64,000 bases of DNA from Odobenus rosmarus divergens (taxonomy: Eukaryota > Chordata > Mammalia > Carnivora > Odobenidae), in contig NW_004451418.1 of assembly GCF_000321225.1 (NCBI RefSeq), positions 211,226 through 275,225 of the forward strand. The letters are read 5' to 3'. A program made the position numbers and the translations under genes. Under the pieces are notes generated by a model. The model saw only the letters and a list, made by a program, of their open reading frames with translations. It had not been told where the DNA came from and did no database searches. Numbering within the stretch: position 1 is the first letter of the stretch; the number at the start of each line of letters is the position of its first letter. Below are positions 24,406 through 37,779 of the stretch, in pieces.

Positions 24406-24639
24406 CAGGTGGAAAAAATCAGGTGAGGTCTATATAACTACCAGCGTACACCATTCCACATGTGAACACTAAGGGAGCGATGCCTTAAGCTATGGCTGCC
24501 AACACCATCTTGTGAGACCTAAGTAACTCTTATCCCTCATCTGACGCCATTACATCAAACTAATCAGAGAAACAAGAGCCCAGAGGCCACCATTTAGAAA
24601 AGGTGTCACCTCCAGTCAAGAGAAGTTCAAAACCATTCC

Positions 24640-27110
24640 CATCATGGTTTCTCTAGCTGCCATTGAGAGATCTTCCACGACCATAGGCTCTCTATCCCAC
24701 ACTGCTTTGAGCATCTCTTAATTGGACTCAAGCTTTCCCCGCCCAAACCCTCCTTCTAGACTTTTATTCCATGATAAGCCATCTCCTCTCATTTTCAACT
24801 TCATCTCTGACTATTCCTTCAACCTTCTCCTAGGTCTTCCTTGTCCCCATAGCTTCTTCCTGACCATTTTCTCCCCTTCTTTCTGAAAAACAAAACCAAA
24901 AATGCATAAGCATTTCAGGATAATGGCTATTCCAATTGCTATGTGGAGCCTCTCATCATTCTTCTTCATTCTTTGAAAATATAACCTTCTGGCTGAGTCT
25001 TCTTCACCAATCTGATCTGTTATCCTGTTTGGTAATTTCAACATCTATGTAGATGGCCCTCTCAGCTCCTTGACTTCTCACCACCAACAACCTTTTCCTC
25101 CACTGCATCTCAGCTACCCTCTGCCTAGACCTTTTGTCAGCAAATCTACACAAAGATACTTCCTGTCCTGTTAGCTCATTTCCCTAGATTTCAACTCACT
25201 GAGATCTCTGGTCTGCTACCATTTTCTTGCCACCCTGCAGCTTTCTCTTTTACTTTCCTTCTTATTTAGCACATGTTCCTTTATATAGCCATTTCTTTGT
25301 AACTCCCCTCAACTCTCCTTGCCTCCTTCTCTCCCTATGATCTATTTCACTGGCAAAACTTCAGTTCTGGTTGAACCCAATGATCCAACTTCTCTATGTT
25401 AGTAGCCAAGCAGATGGACGACAGGAAAAATAAAATAGCCCAACTTGAAAACCTGCTCTGTTTTCCATGTTCTCAAAGCTCAAATGAGTACTCAGGACTG
25501 TTCCAAAATCAATGGCCCTTCCCTTACAATCTCGCCTTTGCCGGTATCCAAGATAACTATTTCATATCTACTCCCTCCAAATCCCCTACTCTTCCTCACT
25601 GTCCTCACTGCATATTTCATTGAAGGAACAGGAGCCATCCGTGCTTAATTCATCCATGAGAGTTGTATGGTTGACTTTTGTATCCTCACACTAGAGCTAC
25701 ACTCCCATCTGCATAGCTCCCCCTTCTTCTCAACTATTGCATGGAACGGTCATCCCTGCTTCTATCAAAGGCCAATTTCCACACATGCGTTCTTCTTGCT
25801 TTCTTGATCAATTTACCCCTCAGCCCTCCCCTCTCAATCTGTCATCATTAATTTTCTCCTTTCTATTGGCTCAGTCTCAACATCAGTGACACCCTGCTAC
25901 CTCTGATCTCGAAACAAATGAACCAAATATCCGCCCTCAACCCCAAGTCACATGTTTCCCCTTCATAGCAAAGCTTCCCTAAGACCTACTTACAGATTCT
26001 GTTTCTTCTTCTTCACTCCCATTTGCTACCTCACCCAGAAGAGGCTGGCATCTGTTCCCATGATGCCTCTTATACTGCTCTCATCAAGGCTTTCAGCAAT
26101 GGCCATGCTGCCCAGTTGAATGGACACTTCTCTGTCTTCGCCTTTTTTGCTCTCACAGGAGCATTCAAAAGGACTCTTTCTTTAAGGTAGGCTCCTCCCT
26201 TGGTGTCCATGACATAACTTTTGGTTCTCCTCCTACCACTTTGGTCATAACATCTCAGTCTCAGTTCCCAGTCCATCTGACCACTTCCCTGCCTCATCAT
26301 CTTCACTTGGATGTTCCACAGGTATCTCAAATTCCATATGTCCAATATAGATCCACTGATATGTACACCCCATCCCCCATAAAACTGGAAGTTATCTCTG
26401 ACTTGTCAGTTTTTCAACTCTGAAATACGACCCATCAACACATCCTATTGGCTCTGTGTCAGAATGGTGTCTCGCATACATCCACTCCTCCCCATTCTGG
26501 TCCATGTCCCTTTTTCTCTTGCTGGATTATTTTATTACAGGACCTCCTAACGTGTTTGCACCCATTCTCCACAAACCAGACAGAGCCATCATCCAAAATC
26601 TCTTTAATGGCTCCTTCCTTGCTGATCTCAGAAGAACAGCTGCATCTTTTAGCATGACCTAGAAGGCTCCACCCTCTTCTGCAAGTTCTCAAACCACTTT
26701 CTCCCTTATACTTACTCCTTTTCTCCAGTCTCCTTTCTATACTTTAGTCAAGCCAAAGTTTCCCACCTCAAGGCTTTGGTGCTTGTGATTACATTTGCCT
26801 GCACTGCTCTCCAACTAGTTCTTTGCAAAGATGGCCCTGTCTTATTCTTCAGCTCCAGACTTCAGTGCCACTTTTCCACCAAATCCTTCCCTGGCCACGT
26901 TCTTTTAGTAGGTATCCCCAGGTATTCCCTATCTTTGCTCCCTGTTCATGTCCTGCTAAGCACCTATTATACTCCATAATAATTACTTTACTTATGAATT
27001 AATTATTTGCAATCTCCCCTTCCAGAGCATAAGCTTGTACTCTATTGAATCTCCAGTGTCTAGCAGAGTGCCTGCACCTATGTAAGTGCTAAGTGAATGA
27101 ATGGGATCAT
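24640..27110 (+). mobile_element. Long L2 LINE relic
   Basis: A single diverged L2 in plus orientation seems to span about 2.4 kb. Codons at about 25025-25060 read LFGNFNIYVDGP, recalling the L2 endonuclease motif (GDFNIHVDDP). The following 'agctccttgacttctcaccaccaacaaccttttcctccactgcatctcagctacc' also follows L2 ORF2. The 3' end at about 26700-27110 is typical ('..ccttccctggccacg..', 'tctagcagagtgcctgcacctatgtaagtgctaagtgaatgaatg'). The reading frame is broken throughout, so it is not functional. Continuity of the middle is inferred. Confidence 0.65.
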
Positions 27111-27359
27111 GGAATGCTTACTATATAGTCGGGCCATGCTCTGTATGTATTTGTAAATCATGTTCTTTACTTGACTGCAACCTGGTCTCTGAAATAAAAC
27201 AGCCACAGTTCATGTTCATTTAATTTCCTTTCAGTTCTCCTAACAACCTAATAGCAACTGTACTATCAGAGCCTGGGCATTTCAGATGTGCATTTGCTCC
27301 AGTTCTCTTCAGCACAACAAAACCATGTTAAAGATGTCCAGAAATGGGAGTTTGTGTGG

Positions 27360-27470
27360 TTTCATGAAAGAAGACTGGCTTGGGAGTCAGTCAACCTGGA
27401 ATGAGTAGTATGGTCTTGAGGTAGTTCTTTCATTTCTCTGGGTTTTGGATTCCTCATGCAAGAAATGGGA
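27360..27470 (+). repeat. MIR fragment
   Basis: The stretch 'gactggcttgggagtcagtcaacctggaatgagtagtatggtcttgaggtagttctttcatttctctgggttttgg' is MIR-like. Confidence 0.55.
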
Positions 27471-27557
27471 AGTTGGTGTCTTGCCAACAAGAAAATCCTA
27501 GGGTTTGATGAGTGCCTGTGACCTGCCTTCTAAGTAGAGTGCCTCATCTTGGTTGGG

Positions 27558-27560
<3 letters not shown>

Positions 27561-27602
<42 letters not shown>
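27561..27602. repeat. (TG)n microsatellite
   Basis: 21 uninterrupted TG units, likely polymorphic. Confidence 0.95.
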
Positions 27603-27603
<1 letters not shown>

Positions 27604-28396
27604 CACAGAGCTTGAATGAAGCCCTGGTTCAACCTGGTAGGCAGGGCAGGGACCCTGACTGCACTGTGTGCATACACAAGCACCTGTCATCTGCACAAAA
27701 AGCACTTCACTTAGATTGTTAGGACCAAGACACAGAACATTCTAGGGGCATAGCCAGAGCAATTCTCCTGCCAGCATCCACCTTTCCTTGAATCTCAAGG
27801 GGAAGCCCACAGATGGCTCCCTGATGTTGCTCCAGGCTGAACACTTGGGATTTTGTGGGTGCTGAGGTTTTCTTTTTAAAGGGAGTCTATGTGGCCGACA
27901 GACAGCCCCTGCCACTTGGGCGAGCTCCATCTCATTGGCAACTTTCCACAGCACTTCCATCACATCCTAAGTGGCTGAAGAACCCCAACCCCAAAAATAG
28001 TAGACACATAAAACAGACTGCAAAGTAAATAAATTGAGTTAATGGTTTGAGCAATCTTGGAGCAACAAGCATTCAGAGGCCTAGAGAAAAGAAGCGGGAT
28101 CCTTAATTAGAGGGTAGCTCTTTAAAGCTGTGATTCTGTCTCTTAGTTTTCCCCTGTGTTCACATCCCTGTCCTTCGTTCACATTAGGAAGGTGGGAACG
28201 GTGTTCTTTTTGGCTCCATGGCACACAGTTCTTTGCTTATTTGGGGCCATAACATTCTGTACTTGAGTTCTCTGCATTTGGTCAGGCCCATTTCCCTTCT
28301 CTTCTTCCCTCCTTTTCCCATTTATGAACACATTTAGGGCCAAGGATATTGATGTTCATTTTTGGGTTATCCCGGAGCTTAGCATGGGGCCGGGCC

Positions 28397-28640
28397 TTGG
28401 ATAAAAAGAGATGAACCATGAGAGACTATGGACTCTGAGAAACAAACTGAGGGTTCTAGAGGGGAGGAGGGTGGGGGGATGGGTTAGCCTGGTGATGGGT
28501 ATTAAAGAGGGCACAGTCTGCAGGGAGCACTGGGTGTTATATGCAAACAATGAATCATGGAACACTACATCAAAAACTAATGATGTAATGTATGGTGATT
28601 AACATAACATAATAAAAATAAATAAATAAATAAATAAAAA
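28397..28640 (+). mobile_element. Carnivore-type L1 3' end, 5'-truncated
   Basis: The stretch 'gatgaaccatgagagactatggactctgagaaacaaactgagggttctagaggggagg', 'attaaagagggcacagtctgcagggagcactgggtgttatatgcaaacaatgaatcatgg' ends in an (AAAT)n tail. This is the 3' UTR of the carnivore L1 lineage. The same segment is found reversed at 63080-63297. From 28640 to 30220 no gene is visible. Confidence 0.9.
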
Positions 28641-30224
28641 GCAATGAAAGAGCCACGTGGGCCAGGGGCGCCACACTGGACTGTATTTCAGGGCGACGAG
28701 GTGAGAACTTGGAACAGAAAGGCTGTCTGCTGCAGGTGCCTTCTGAAGAGCCCGACTCTCATTATTTCCACCTGCTGCTCAACAGTTAGAGTCACTCCCC
28801 TTGGGGATTCCATGGCCTTTCCAAATATTTCCAGTTTCTTCCCTCCAATGCTTATTTCCGTTTTAGCTGAGATTTATCTTATTTCATAGGTGTCTTATGA
28901 ATTGTTTCGCCTCTGTCAAAATCTCACCAGGAAACCTGCAGCTGTTTCACACGGTAGGTGTGTTTTCCTGAAGGTGCCAGTGAGGGGAGCAGAAAGGAAA
29001 GGCTCTACTCAGGAGTTAGCCTTTTTCCAGCCAAGTGTGGCATGCCGAACCTTTCCAAGAGTAATGGATTAAACAGAAGTGGAAATCTTGAGCCAGGGGG
29101 ACTTGGCCACTCTTGAAAATGTTTTATCCCCTGTGGACTGCTTCGCTGCTGTAATAAGTGACTGCAGATTGAAGGGATTGTTCTGCATTGTTTGGTTTTG
29201 AGTGGACTGGCAATTGGGATTGCAGAAGCCTCTTCCTCTGCCACCTGAGTTAGACCTCAAGTTACGCCGAAGACATCCTGTAAGTTGTAAGTAATTTTAC
29301 TTGCGTACTGGAGAACCGTTTTCCCTCTTACAGAGGTAATAAGGTTCTTCATTTTCTCGGAGTCATAAGAAAACTCTGTTCTTTTCTCACTCAGTTCTAG
29401 TACCTGTAAATGCTAATAACTCCCTGAGATTTCCACACTTAGGGCTGTGTGAAGGAATGCTGTCCACGTGGGTCCTGAAGGACTGCACAGAACTGATCCA
29501 GGCTTAGTTTGGTCTCAGTCCTTAAAAAAAAAAAAAGTGTACTCCACAAAGGGCAACTCCAAATAAGTTAATGAGTAATGGGATATGGACTTTGTCATTT
29601 TGCCTGATTTCGGTGAGGTGGCCCTCTGGTTTCAAGTTGATCGCCCCTCACTAAGGACTTTCCCAAGACCTCGCAGAGCCTAGGGAAAGGGCTGGGGCAT
29701 AAAAATATAACTCAATTAGTCGAAAAAATTCACCACGTTGAATAGAAGGCTGTCAGACCAATGGCTAGACTTTTAGGAGCATTTGGGCACATGTAACCAC
29801 AGTGATGGAATGCTCATCTCACAGCGCTCTCAAAGGTATTTTTTTTTAAATTTTAAGTTATTGCTTCTCTTTATTGTACACAATGTCCTATAAAGAAGAT
29901 ATATGTCCACAATTGAGCTTTGAAAGAGGACCACGGGGCCAGTTCCATTTAAAGGGAATGAAGTCAAGCAGTAAATTTGCTGGTCATTCTTTTCATATGG
30001 ACTGTATCTTAGTCAGCAGTTGGTCTTTGATGTCGTAACAATAGCACAGGGCCATGGAGGCAGCAGACGATCCCCATAACACCGAAACTCGTCCACACTC
30101 ATTAAAATTTGGAGACTAGTCTGCAGGGTACCGCCCATCAGGGAGCAAAGGAAGTGGGCTCCGGGGCTTGTGGGCTGCCCTTCCCAGGGAAAAATGGCCA
30201 TCTCTTTGGTACTGTCTACCCCGC

Positions 30225-31150
30225 CTGTTGCATTCTTTACTGTATTTTTCATTGAAGTCTTGATACACATATAGAATGCACATATACATAACTATACAGC
30301 TCCGTGAGATTTCACAAACTGAATACATGTGTGTAGCCAACACTCACATCAAGAAACAGAACATTACCAGTGCCCCAGACAGCCCCCTGGCGCTCCCTTC
30401 TAGTCACTTCCTTGACCAGGGTAACCAGTGTCCTCTCTTCTAAGAGCATTCATTCGTTCTTCCTGGTTGTTTTACATAAACAGCATCAGCCAACAAGTAC
30501 TCCCCTGTGCCCGGCTTCTTTCAGTCAGCATTACATTTGTGAAGTTGTACGGGTTGTGAGTAGTTGTCGTTTGTTCACTCTCAGTGTGTGTACTTACTGA
30601 TGATCTGTTCTACTGTTGATGGACATTTCGCTGGTTCCACTTTGGGGCTATTTAAGCACTCCAGGGGTGCTTGTGGCTCAGTTGGTTAAGTGTCTGCCTT
30701 TGGCTCAGGTCATGATCCCAGGGTTCTGGGATCGAGCCCCACGTCAGGCTCCCTGCTCAGCAGGAGTCTGCTTCTCCCTATGTCCCTCACCCCATTCATG
30801 CTCTCTCTCTCTCTCAAATAAATAAATAAATCTTAAAAAAAAAGTAGTGCTGCTCTGAGCATTCTTTCTCAGGTCTTTGAGTGCACAGATGAATACATTT
30901 CTGTGGGGTATATATCCAGGGTAGGACAGCTGGGCCGAGGGGTACATATACATTATTTCAGTAGTTTGGAAAGCCAATTTTCCAAAGTGTTTATATCAGT
31001 TCACATTCCCTATAGGTGCTCTATATTCTCACCAACACTTGGTGTCTTCAGTTTTTTTGTTTTTGTTTTTGTTTTCCTTTTTGTCTTTCTGTCGGGATAG
31101 TATGGTGATTTCATATTATAGTGATTTCATATTTTGAGTGGTCATGTATT
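30225..31150 (-). mobile_element. L1M fragment, reverse, split by a SINE
   Basis: The stretch 'gttgatggacatttcgctggttccactttggggctattt' continues after the SINE with 'agtgctgctctgagcattctttctcagg' and 'ccaattttccaaagtg..cacattccc..caccaacacttgg'. This is the antisense of the L1 ORF2/3' region. The SINE at 30663-30843 interrupts it. Confidence 0.75.
30663..30843 (+). mobile_element. CAN-SINE nested in L1M
   Basis: Starts 'AGGGGTGCTTGTGGCTCAGTTGG', has 'GTCATGATCCCAGGGTTCTG' and 'GGATCGAGCCCCACGTCAGG', ends (AAATA)nTCTTA(n). The L1M resumes directly after the tail. Confidence 0.93.
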
Positions 31151-31913
31151 TTTTACAATTATTTTGTCCTTTCTATTTTAGCTATATACCCAGTCGATGC
31201 TCAATTCTGTGACAATCAACAAATTAATGAGCTATTAAGATAGTTGAAATGAGACTTGCCCCAACTCAACATTTGGGGTGCAAAGGGAGAAGAAAGAGGG
31301 TGCTGCAGAACATACTGGAAGTATGAGACACAGCCTACCAAAACCAAAACAAAACAGAGGATATAATACACTAGGGATTCAGGGCAGTAAGGGACTTGGG
31401 AAGAATAACCGAAAAAGATCTGGAACCAGAGTGGCCCACAAGCTGATTAGATATTAGCAATGTAATGCCATAGCTAAAAAAGGGAATGTGATACTACTCT
31501 CAACTATGGGAAACATTTTAAAAACTGACCACTTGTTCTTCAGAAGACCTTGAGGAAATGGACTTTGTGTCACACTGAAGAAGGGGAAAATTGAATTAGT
31601 TGCAAGGAAGAAATTCTTCTGGCCAGCAACAATCACTAAAAAGCAAAATACATAGCTCACCGAGTTTGTGGAACTCCTGTCCCCCAGGCATGTCCTGTTT
31701 CTCTTGTTTTGTTGGGGAAACGAAGGTAGGAAAGGGTGTCCCTTCATCAGGGAAGTGGTTGCAGGCTTAAATGGTTAAGGCTCTGTGAGTGATGAAGAAC
31801 ATATTTGTGGGCACAATTCCATCCCTACCATGGAGCACACGATGTTTAAGCAGTGGGACTGCACAAGAGAGGGCATTCAGAAGGAAGGCAGAAAGAGATG
31901 GACATGCATTTCT

Positions 31914-32117
31914 TTTTTTTTTTTTTAAAGATTTTATTTATTTATTTGACAGAGAGACAGATAGCAAGAGAGGGAACACAAGCAGTGGGAGTGGAAGAGG
32001 GAGAAGCAGGCTTCCCGCCAAGCAGGGAGCCCGATGCGGGGCTCGATTCCAGGACCCTGGGATCACGACCTGAGCGAAAGGCTGACGCTTAATGACCGAG
32101 CCACCCAGGCGCCCCCA
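31914..32117 (-). mobile_element. CAN-SINE, reverse, with diverged duplication
   Basis: It runs from poly-T and 'AAAGATTTTATTTATTTATT' to 'GAGCCACCCAGGCGCCCCC'. Flanks GACATGCATTTCT (31901-31913) and GACGTGCATCTCT (32118-32130) match at 11 of 13 positions. Confidence 0.95.
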
Positions 32118-32599
32118 GACGTGCATCTCTTGACTTAGAAACAACCTTTGGTGGGTGGAATCCTGTGCTGACAGAAATCCACAGCCTTTTCTAGTTCTGA
32201 TTTCTCAGAAGCAGGGTCCTTCGGGCCCCACCCTTTCCCTCTGGCCTGATCCTGGCCCAGAGCCAGGCTGAGTGCTCCACACACACACAGCCCTAGGTGA
32301 TGGCTGGGTTCCACTGGAAATGCTCATCACATCCATCCGGCATCTGCTTCGGGATGCGGCCACGTGGTGGGTCGGGTGGGGAGGGGGCCTCCGTTGAACC
32401 AGGAGGCCAGCTGCTTTCCCAGTCTCTTCTCTCAAGCTGTTCTTGTTCTTTCCTTTCCTTCTCCCACATGGCAGAAGAAGCCAAGAATAGCCTTTTCAGA
32501 AGCATCACTGATTGGCATGAGGCAGAATGTGTCAGCCACATGGAGCCAGCCTGGACTGCATCAGTTCTGTGATATCTTGCCCTCCACAGGAGGTGCTCT

Positions 32600-32780
32600 G
32601 AACAATCAGATGTTAAACCTCGATTTCCGGACATTGCTTTGCCTCAGTTTCTTCAGCTGCAAAATATAAAGTCCCCATTGGGCTATTTTGCGAATTAAAA
32701 GGTGTAAAGACATATAGTCTTGATGGCAGTGCCTGGCACAGAGTAAATGCCTGCATCATCATTATCAGTTTTGAAGACGA
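32600..32780 (+). repeat. MIR fragment
   Basis: The stretch 'ttgcctcagtttcttcagctgcaaaatataaagtcc..gaattaaaaggtgtaaagac..ggcagtgcctggcacagagtaaatgcc' matches the MIR 3' half. Confidence 0.6.
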
Positions 32781-32819
32781 AGTTCAAAATTTAGAATTAT
32801 CCCATGAGGATGTCTGTTC

Positions 32820-33110
32820 TCAGATAAAGCAAATGAAATGCAAAGAGTCGAAGTGACTTGCCCGGGGTCACACAACTCTATCATACCCATACCCGTGAGT
32901 TAAACCATTCCGGGACATCCAAGGACTGTCCTAGCAACACGATAAGCTCCCAATGATGTAGCTATTATTATTATTATCCCATTTTACTGAACAGGATACG
33001 GAAGCACAGTGAAGTGTGAGACTTCTGCCTAAGGGTGCGTGTGTTAGCGAGAAGCAGAAGTGAAGTTGGAACGAATCTAAAGCCTGTGCCTTTGGCCACT
33101 CTGTCGGGCC
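32820..33110 (-). repeat. MIR-type fragments, reverse
   Basis: Two reverse MIR-like pieces: 'agtgacttgcccggggtcacacaactct' (about 32853) and 'ttattattatcccattttactgaacaggatacggaagcac' (about 32965). They may be one element with a partial duplication or two insertions. Confidence 0.5.
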
Positions 33111-33454
33111 TGGCAACGAGGGTGTGCTGAAGGAATGGTGTGGCCCCAGCAGAGGGGGAAGAGTGCTTGTAGCTTCTGTCTTGCTGAGTGTTTTCCTCGT
33201 CATGACAGGAACACGTGCAGGAGCATGGGAGATGCCTGGATGACGCCCAGACCCAACCCACGGCTTGGCTCCTAGCCTGCCTAGACCTACTAAACCCCAG
33301 ATGACCTGCAGACCCGTGAGCATGAGAATACATGCCTACTGTTACAGCCACTGAGTTTGGGGGTCCTCTGTCGTGCAGCATAACTGCGCAAGAGCTGAAT
33401 AATCTCCGACCTGTATTTAATGTTTTCTGGGACTCGCAACTTGCAAGATAAGCA

Positions 33455-33610
33455 TCTTAAATGGTGCTTCTTAAACTGTGCTGTGCCTAGGATTAGCTTG
33501 GGGCCCTTATTAAAATGGAGGTCCTAACTCAGTTGTTCTGGGTGGGACCTGAGATTCTTATCTCCTTAGGAGATCCCAGGAGGTACTGCTCCTCTACTCA
33601 ATGCTCTCTG
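33455..33610 (+). mobile_element. MER5A-type DNA transposon
   Basis: The stretch 'ggtgcttcttaaactgtgctgtgcctaggattagcttggggcccttattaaaatggaggtcc..gggtgggacctgagattcttatctcc' matches MER5A. Between here and 34290 no gene is visible. Confidence 0.65.
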
Positions 33611-34292
33611 GGTGCAAAGGTGGAGCAGTCATCCTGAGCCTCTCCTCTGTGTCTCGGAGCCACAATTCTGCCTGGTGAACATCAGGGTGGTGGATGGGTG
33701 AGGGAGGGACAGACCCTGCCTTCCAGTGAGAACTCTGGGTGGGTTTCTAATCCTGAGCACTCTCCCCTAACGTCCAGCATAGCCAGGAGCTCAGCTCATG
33801 TTAACATTTCCTTCAGCCCACTTCATGGGCTGGGGATTAGAATCACCTAATGAGATCTCCCCTTTTTTACTTTTTGCCCTTTCTACTTCCTGGAATTTGA
33901 AGGTTCCCAGCAATAAAACTTGCTTCCAATTCATTTGGGGCTCATAACCAATACCAGATTTCCAAGTCACAATGTTATTGAATCCCCAGGCAAGAGATAG
34001 AAAATCTATTTCTGGTTTACTTAATTTCTAGTCAGGGAGAGCATGGGGACAAGAAGATGAAGGGCGCAATGGACAGCAGCTTACGTCGGAAGTTGAGTCT
34101 TCTGCTGGGACACCTTTGCAACCTTTTTTTTTTTTTTTTGTCTAGTATCTCTATCTAACTAGTATCCTTCCATCACCATCACCTGGTGAATTGAGCCCCA
34201 TGAAATTTTGTCCTTTGGGCATCCTGCAAAAATAGGAGAATTCTCTCCAAGGAGACAATATCTTCTCTCCTTTCTTCAACTTTTCATCATAT

Positions 34293-34641
34293 AGTTGACT
34301 CTTGAACAACAGGAGTCTGAACTGCATGGGTCCACTTACATGGATTTTTATTGATTTTATTAATAAATACAGTATGATACTGTAAATGTATTTTCTCTTC
34401 CTTATGACTTTCTTAACATTTTCTCTTCTCTAGCTTACTTGATTGTAAGGATACAGTATATAGTATGTATAACTTACAAAACATGTGTTAATCAACTGTA
34501 TGTTAGCAGTAAGGCATCTGGTGAGTAGGAGGCTATTGGTAGTTAAGTTTTTGGGGAGTCAAAAGTGATACATGGATTTTCAACTGTGTGGAGAGGGGGG
34601 CGTTGGTGCCCCTAACCCCTGCATTGTTTAAGACTCAACTG
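34293..34641. mobile_element. Tigger-type nonautonomous DNA transposon
   Basis: The ends 'tagttgactcttgaacaacagg' and 'gcattgtttaagactcaactgta' are imperfect inverted repeats bounded by TA-type flanks, as in Tigger/mariner elements (consensus CAGTTGACCCTTGAACAAC). The interior 'ataaatacagtatgatactgtaaatgtattttctcttccttatgac' fits the same family. There is no transposase. Confidence 0.75.
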
Positions 34642-34789
34642 TATATTGTAGATCACAATCTATAAATGTTTTAACTGTAGGAAGATCTCATCCTGAAGCT
34701 CAACTTCCAAATATTCTGAAGTTTTCCAGTGGTGTCCCTGGATTGTTATAGATCCTAAACATGTTATGTGAGTGCCTTAAAAAGATTGC

Positions 34790-35362
34790 CACAATTTCCT
34801 AATTAAGCTAAACATACACCTACCATGTGACCCAGCCATTCTGCTCCTAAGTATTCACACAAGAGAAATGAAAGCATATGTTCATGCAAAGACATACCTG
34901 AATATTCATAGCATCTTTATTTTATAGGCCCAAATTGGAAACAGCCTAAATGTGTTTCAGTGAATGAATGGATAAGCATATTGTATGCATACTGTGGAAT
35001 ACTAATTGGCAATAAAAAGGATCAAATGCTTTATGCATAAAACAACATGGATAATTCTCAAAATCATTATGGTAAGCAAAGAAACTTGCTGTATTGTACA
35101 TTCTGTATGATTCCACTTATATAAAAATCTAGGAAATGTAGAAACGAATCTATGGTGACAGAAGGCAGCTCAGTGGCCTGGAGACTGCTAGAGAATGAGG
35201 GAGGACTCACAAAGGAGCGCTAAGAAACTTTTGGAGATGATAGATTCACTCATCATCTTGATAGTGGTGATGATTTGACAGGTGTCAAAACTCATCAGAT
35301 CGTTCACTTTAAATATGCATGGTTCACTGTACATCTACTATACTTCAATAAAGCTGTATTTT
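34790..35362 (+). mobile_element. L1M 3' region
   Basis: The stretch 'catgtgacccagccattctgctcctaagtattcacacaagagaaatgaaagcatatgttc', '..gtggaatactaattggcaataaaaagg', '..tgtatgattccacttatata' and the end 'catctactatacttcaataaagctgt' are diagnostic of the L1M ORF2 end and 3' UTR. From 35380 to 37770 no gene is visible. Confidence 0.85.
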
Positions 35363-37779
35363 AAAAAATAATAATACAGTTGCCATCCCCCCCCCATTCT
35401 CTCCCCATCCCTATCTCTGAGAGGTTGTTGGGAGCCAAGGCATGTTTTTCATTTGTTTCATTGGCACTGGCATGAATATTCTATCTAGACACTGGTGGGA
35501 GTAAGTTAACACCTGGGTGGCCTATGACATCATTTCCAGCTTCCCTGGATCCTTCATATAGATTCTGGCCACATCTTGTTATTTTTGAAAATAGAGACGT
35601 GGTGTCTGGTGGGAAGTGGCCTATTGCCTTCACAGTCTACCTTCCTTTTTCCAGGTCACTTCTCTGAACATCTGGAGGTTGGGGTGCCCCAAATTGTGAG
35701 TCTGGCAGCCAGGGACCCCAAACTTGAAAACAGAAACTCTCCTATTTTCTTGGCCCCGCAGCACTGTCCCTGCCAGGGGGTCAGGGGGTATCACTCTCTT
35801 ACAGAGGTATATCAGTCACAGACAGTGCTCTACACAAGGTGACTCCATTTACTCAAATGTGCATGGGTCAGGCCAACAGGAAGAAGGAGTAGTTAACCTA
35901 CTGTTTTTACTTCTACTCAGTTTACAGAAACAACTTTTCAGGGACACAGGCTGGTCGGTCCTTGGGGAGTTGATGAGCAGCTATATTTATCAAGGCACCT
36001 GGCCTCTGCCTTTTTTAGGCATTAGATGACGATCCCGCACATCTTTGAGGACTTTCTATTGCCATTCATCACCCTACTGAAAATAGCACACAAGCAGGGA
36101 ATCGGGCTCTCAGGAGAAAAAAGGCCAGTTATCTCTTTAAACGCCAGCAGTTTGAGGGTTCGCCCAGTCCTGATCTTTCCCATTCGTACAATTTTGGAAT
36201 TCCCTTCTTCCCAGCTGCTCTGGGAGGGCATGGCATAGCCCGATTCTGTTGCTGCCCACAGCACATACCTTTCTGAGACTAACAGGCTTCAACTTTGTTA
36301 ATGACAGCAAAAAGCAGCAGGTGCCTCATGGAAACTCTGCCCTGTACACTTCTTATACCATCACTACCTAGAGAACTGGTCACCATCCCCATGGCCCAAT
36401 GCTCGAGTAGTGCTTCATTTAGTTTGGGTTCTCCCATGAGGAAACTCTGAAACAAAGAGCAAGTAGTATATTTTGGAGATGACCCCAGGAAGCTTTGGTA
36501 GGGGAAGAGGAAAGAAGGCAGAGAAGGGAAGAATCCATAGGGTTACATTATCAAGCCTGTGACCACAGTGGGCAGTGAGTGGAACACTGGGCATGAGCGT
36601 GTTGACTTTATTAGCATTGTACTCCATCTAAACTCTGGACTCATCAGCCACAGAAAGAAAAAAATTAAGTTTTATCTTTTATGTTCATGGCTTCTTATGA
36701 AGTTGGAAGTGGAATACAGAAAAGATTTAAATAAAATGCAAAATGAGATCTGTTTCTTAATAGCACACTCCTTTGCTATTTCTTAAAGTCACTGTCTATC
36801 ATCCTGGGCATTAAATTGATAACCCTATCCCATCCCCTAAGGAATCTTCTGTCTTTTAGGAAATGAGTACAGACAGAGGGACAGATAGCTGTCCCTGAAG
36901 AAAGAGGCTTCATCACCATCTCTTTTTTTTTATAAATCAAAAAATCCTGAGCTAAGGGTTGTAGAAGAAAGATGTTCTCAGAAGATGAGAGAGAAATAAG
37001 AGGACCACAGAAACCATTAAATGCTATAAAATAAGACCAATGCAGACAAGTTAAAAAAAAAGATGGAGATAATTGAATCTGGAGAAGAGAGAGAAACTAT
37101 TAAAATAATAGTCTTCAAGTCCTGCATGAGATGCTTTTTTTGAAAAGTGAATGAATAGTGGTAAAAAATAGCAAACATGAAATTAAGATGTAGCATAAAA
37201 GATTTAACGGACACATCAGAGGGAAAATATTGTGACACTGAAGGTTGTTTAAAGAAATACTTGTACGACATACAGAAGATTGTGGGATTCTTTCCTTTGG
37301 AGGCTTTAAAACCAAAATAGATTCTTCTTTATTGAATGGATAGTTCTCATGACTTCTAAGAGTGTCCCCCAGACTCAAAGATCAATGCCTATTAGCACAT
37401 GGCTTGGAAAGAATGAACGAAGGGGCTACACAAACAATAAAACTTTCTTCTGGTTTGTATAAAGGAAAATTAAATTAAGAAATAAAATTATAGTGTTTCA
37501 GTTCAAGGTGGTAGACCAAGCATTTTCATTTACTTCTTTCCCTCTCCAAATTCTACTGAAAAGGCAGATGAAATAAAAAAAAAAAAAATCCACAACAGAG
37601 GTGTAAAGCTGAAAGGGTTCACCTATAGAAGAAGGAATGATTTCTAGTTGACATGGAAGAAATGGTAACCAACTGAAAGTGAAACATGACAGAGCCGAGA
37701 AAGTGAAGAAAAATCTCTTTAAAAAGTGAGTTTCTTTAGAGAAATTCCTATAATACTAGGAACAATAGAGGCTATGTCA

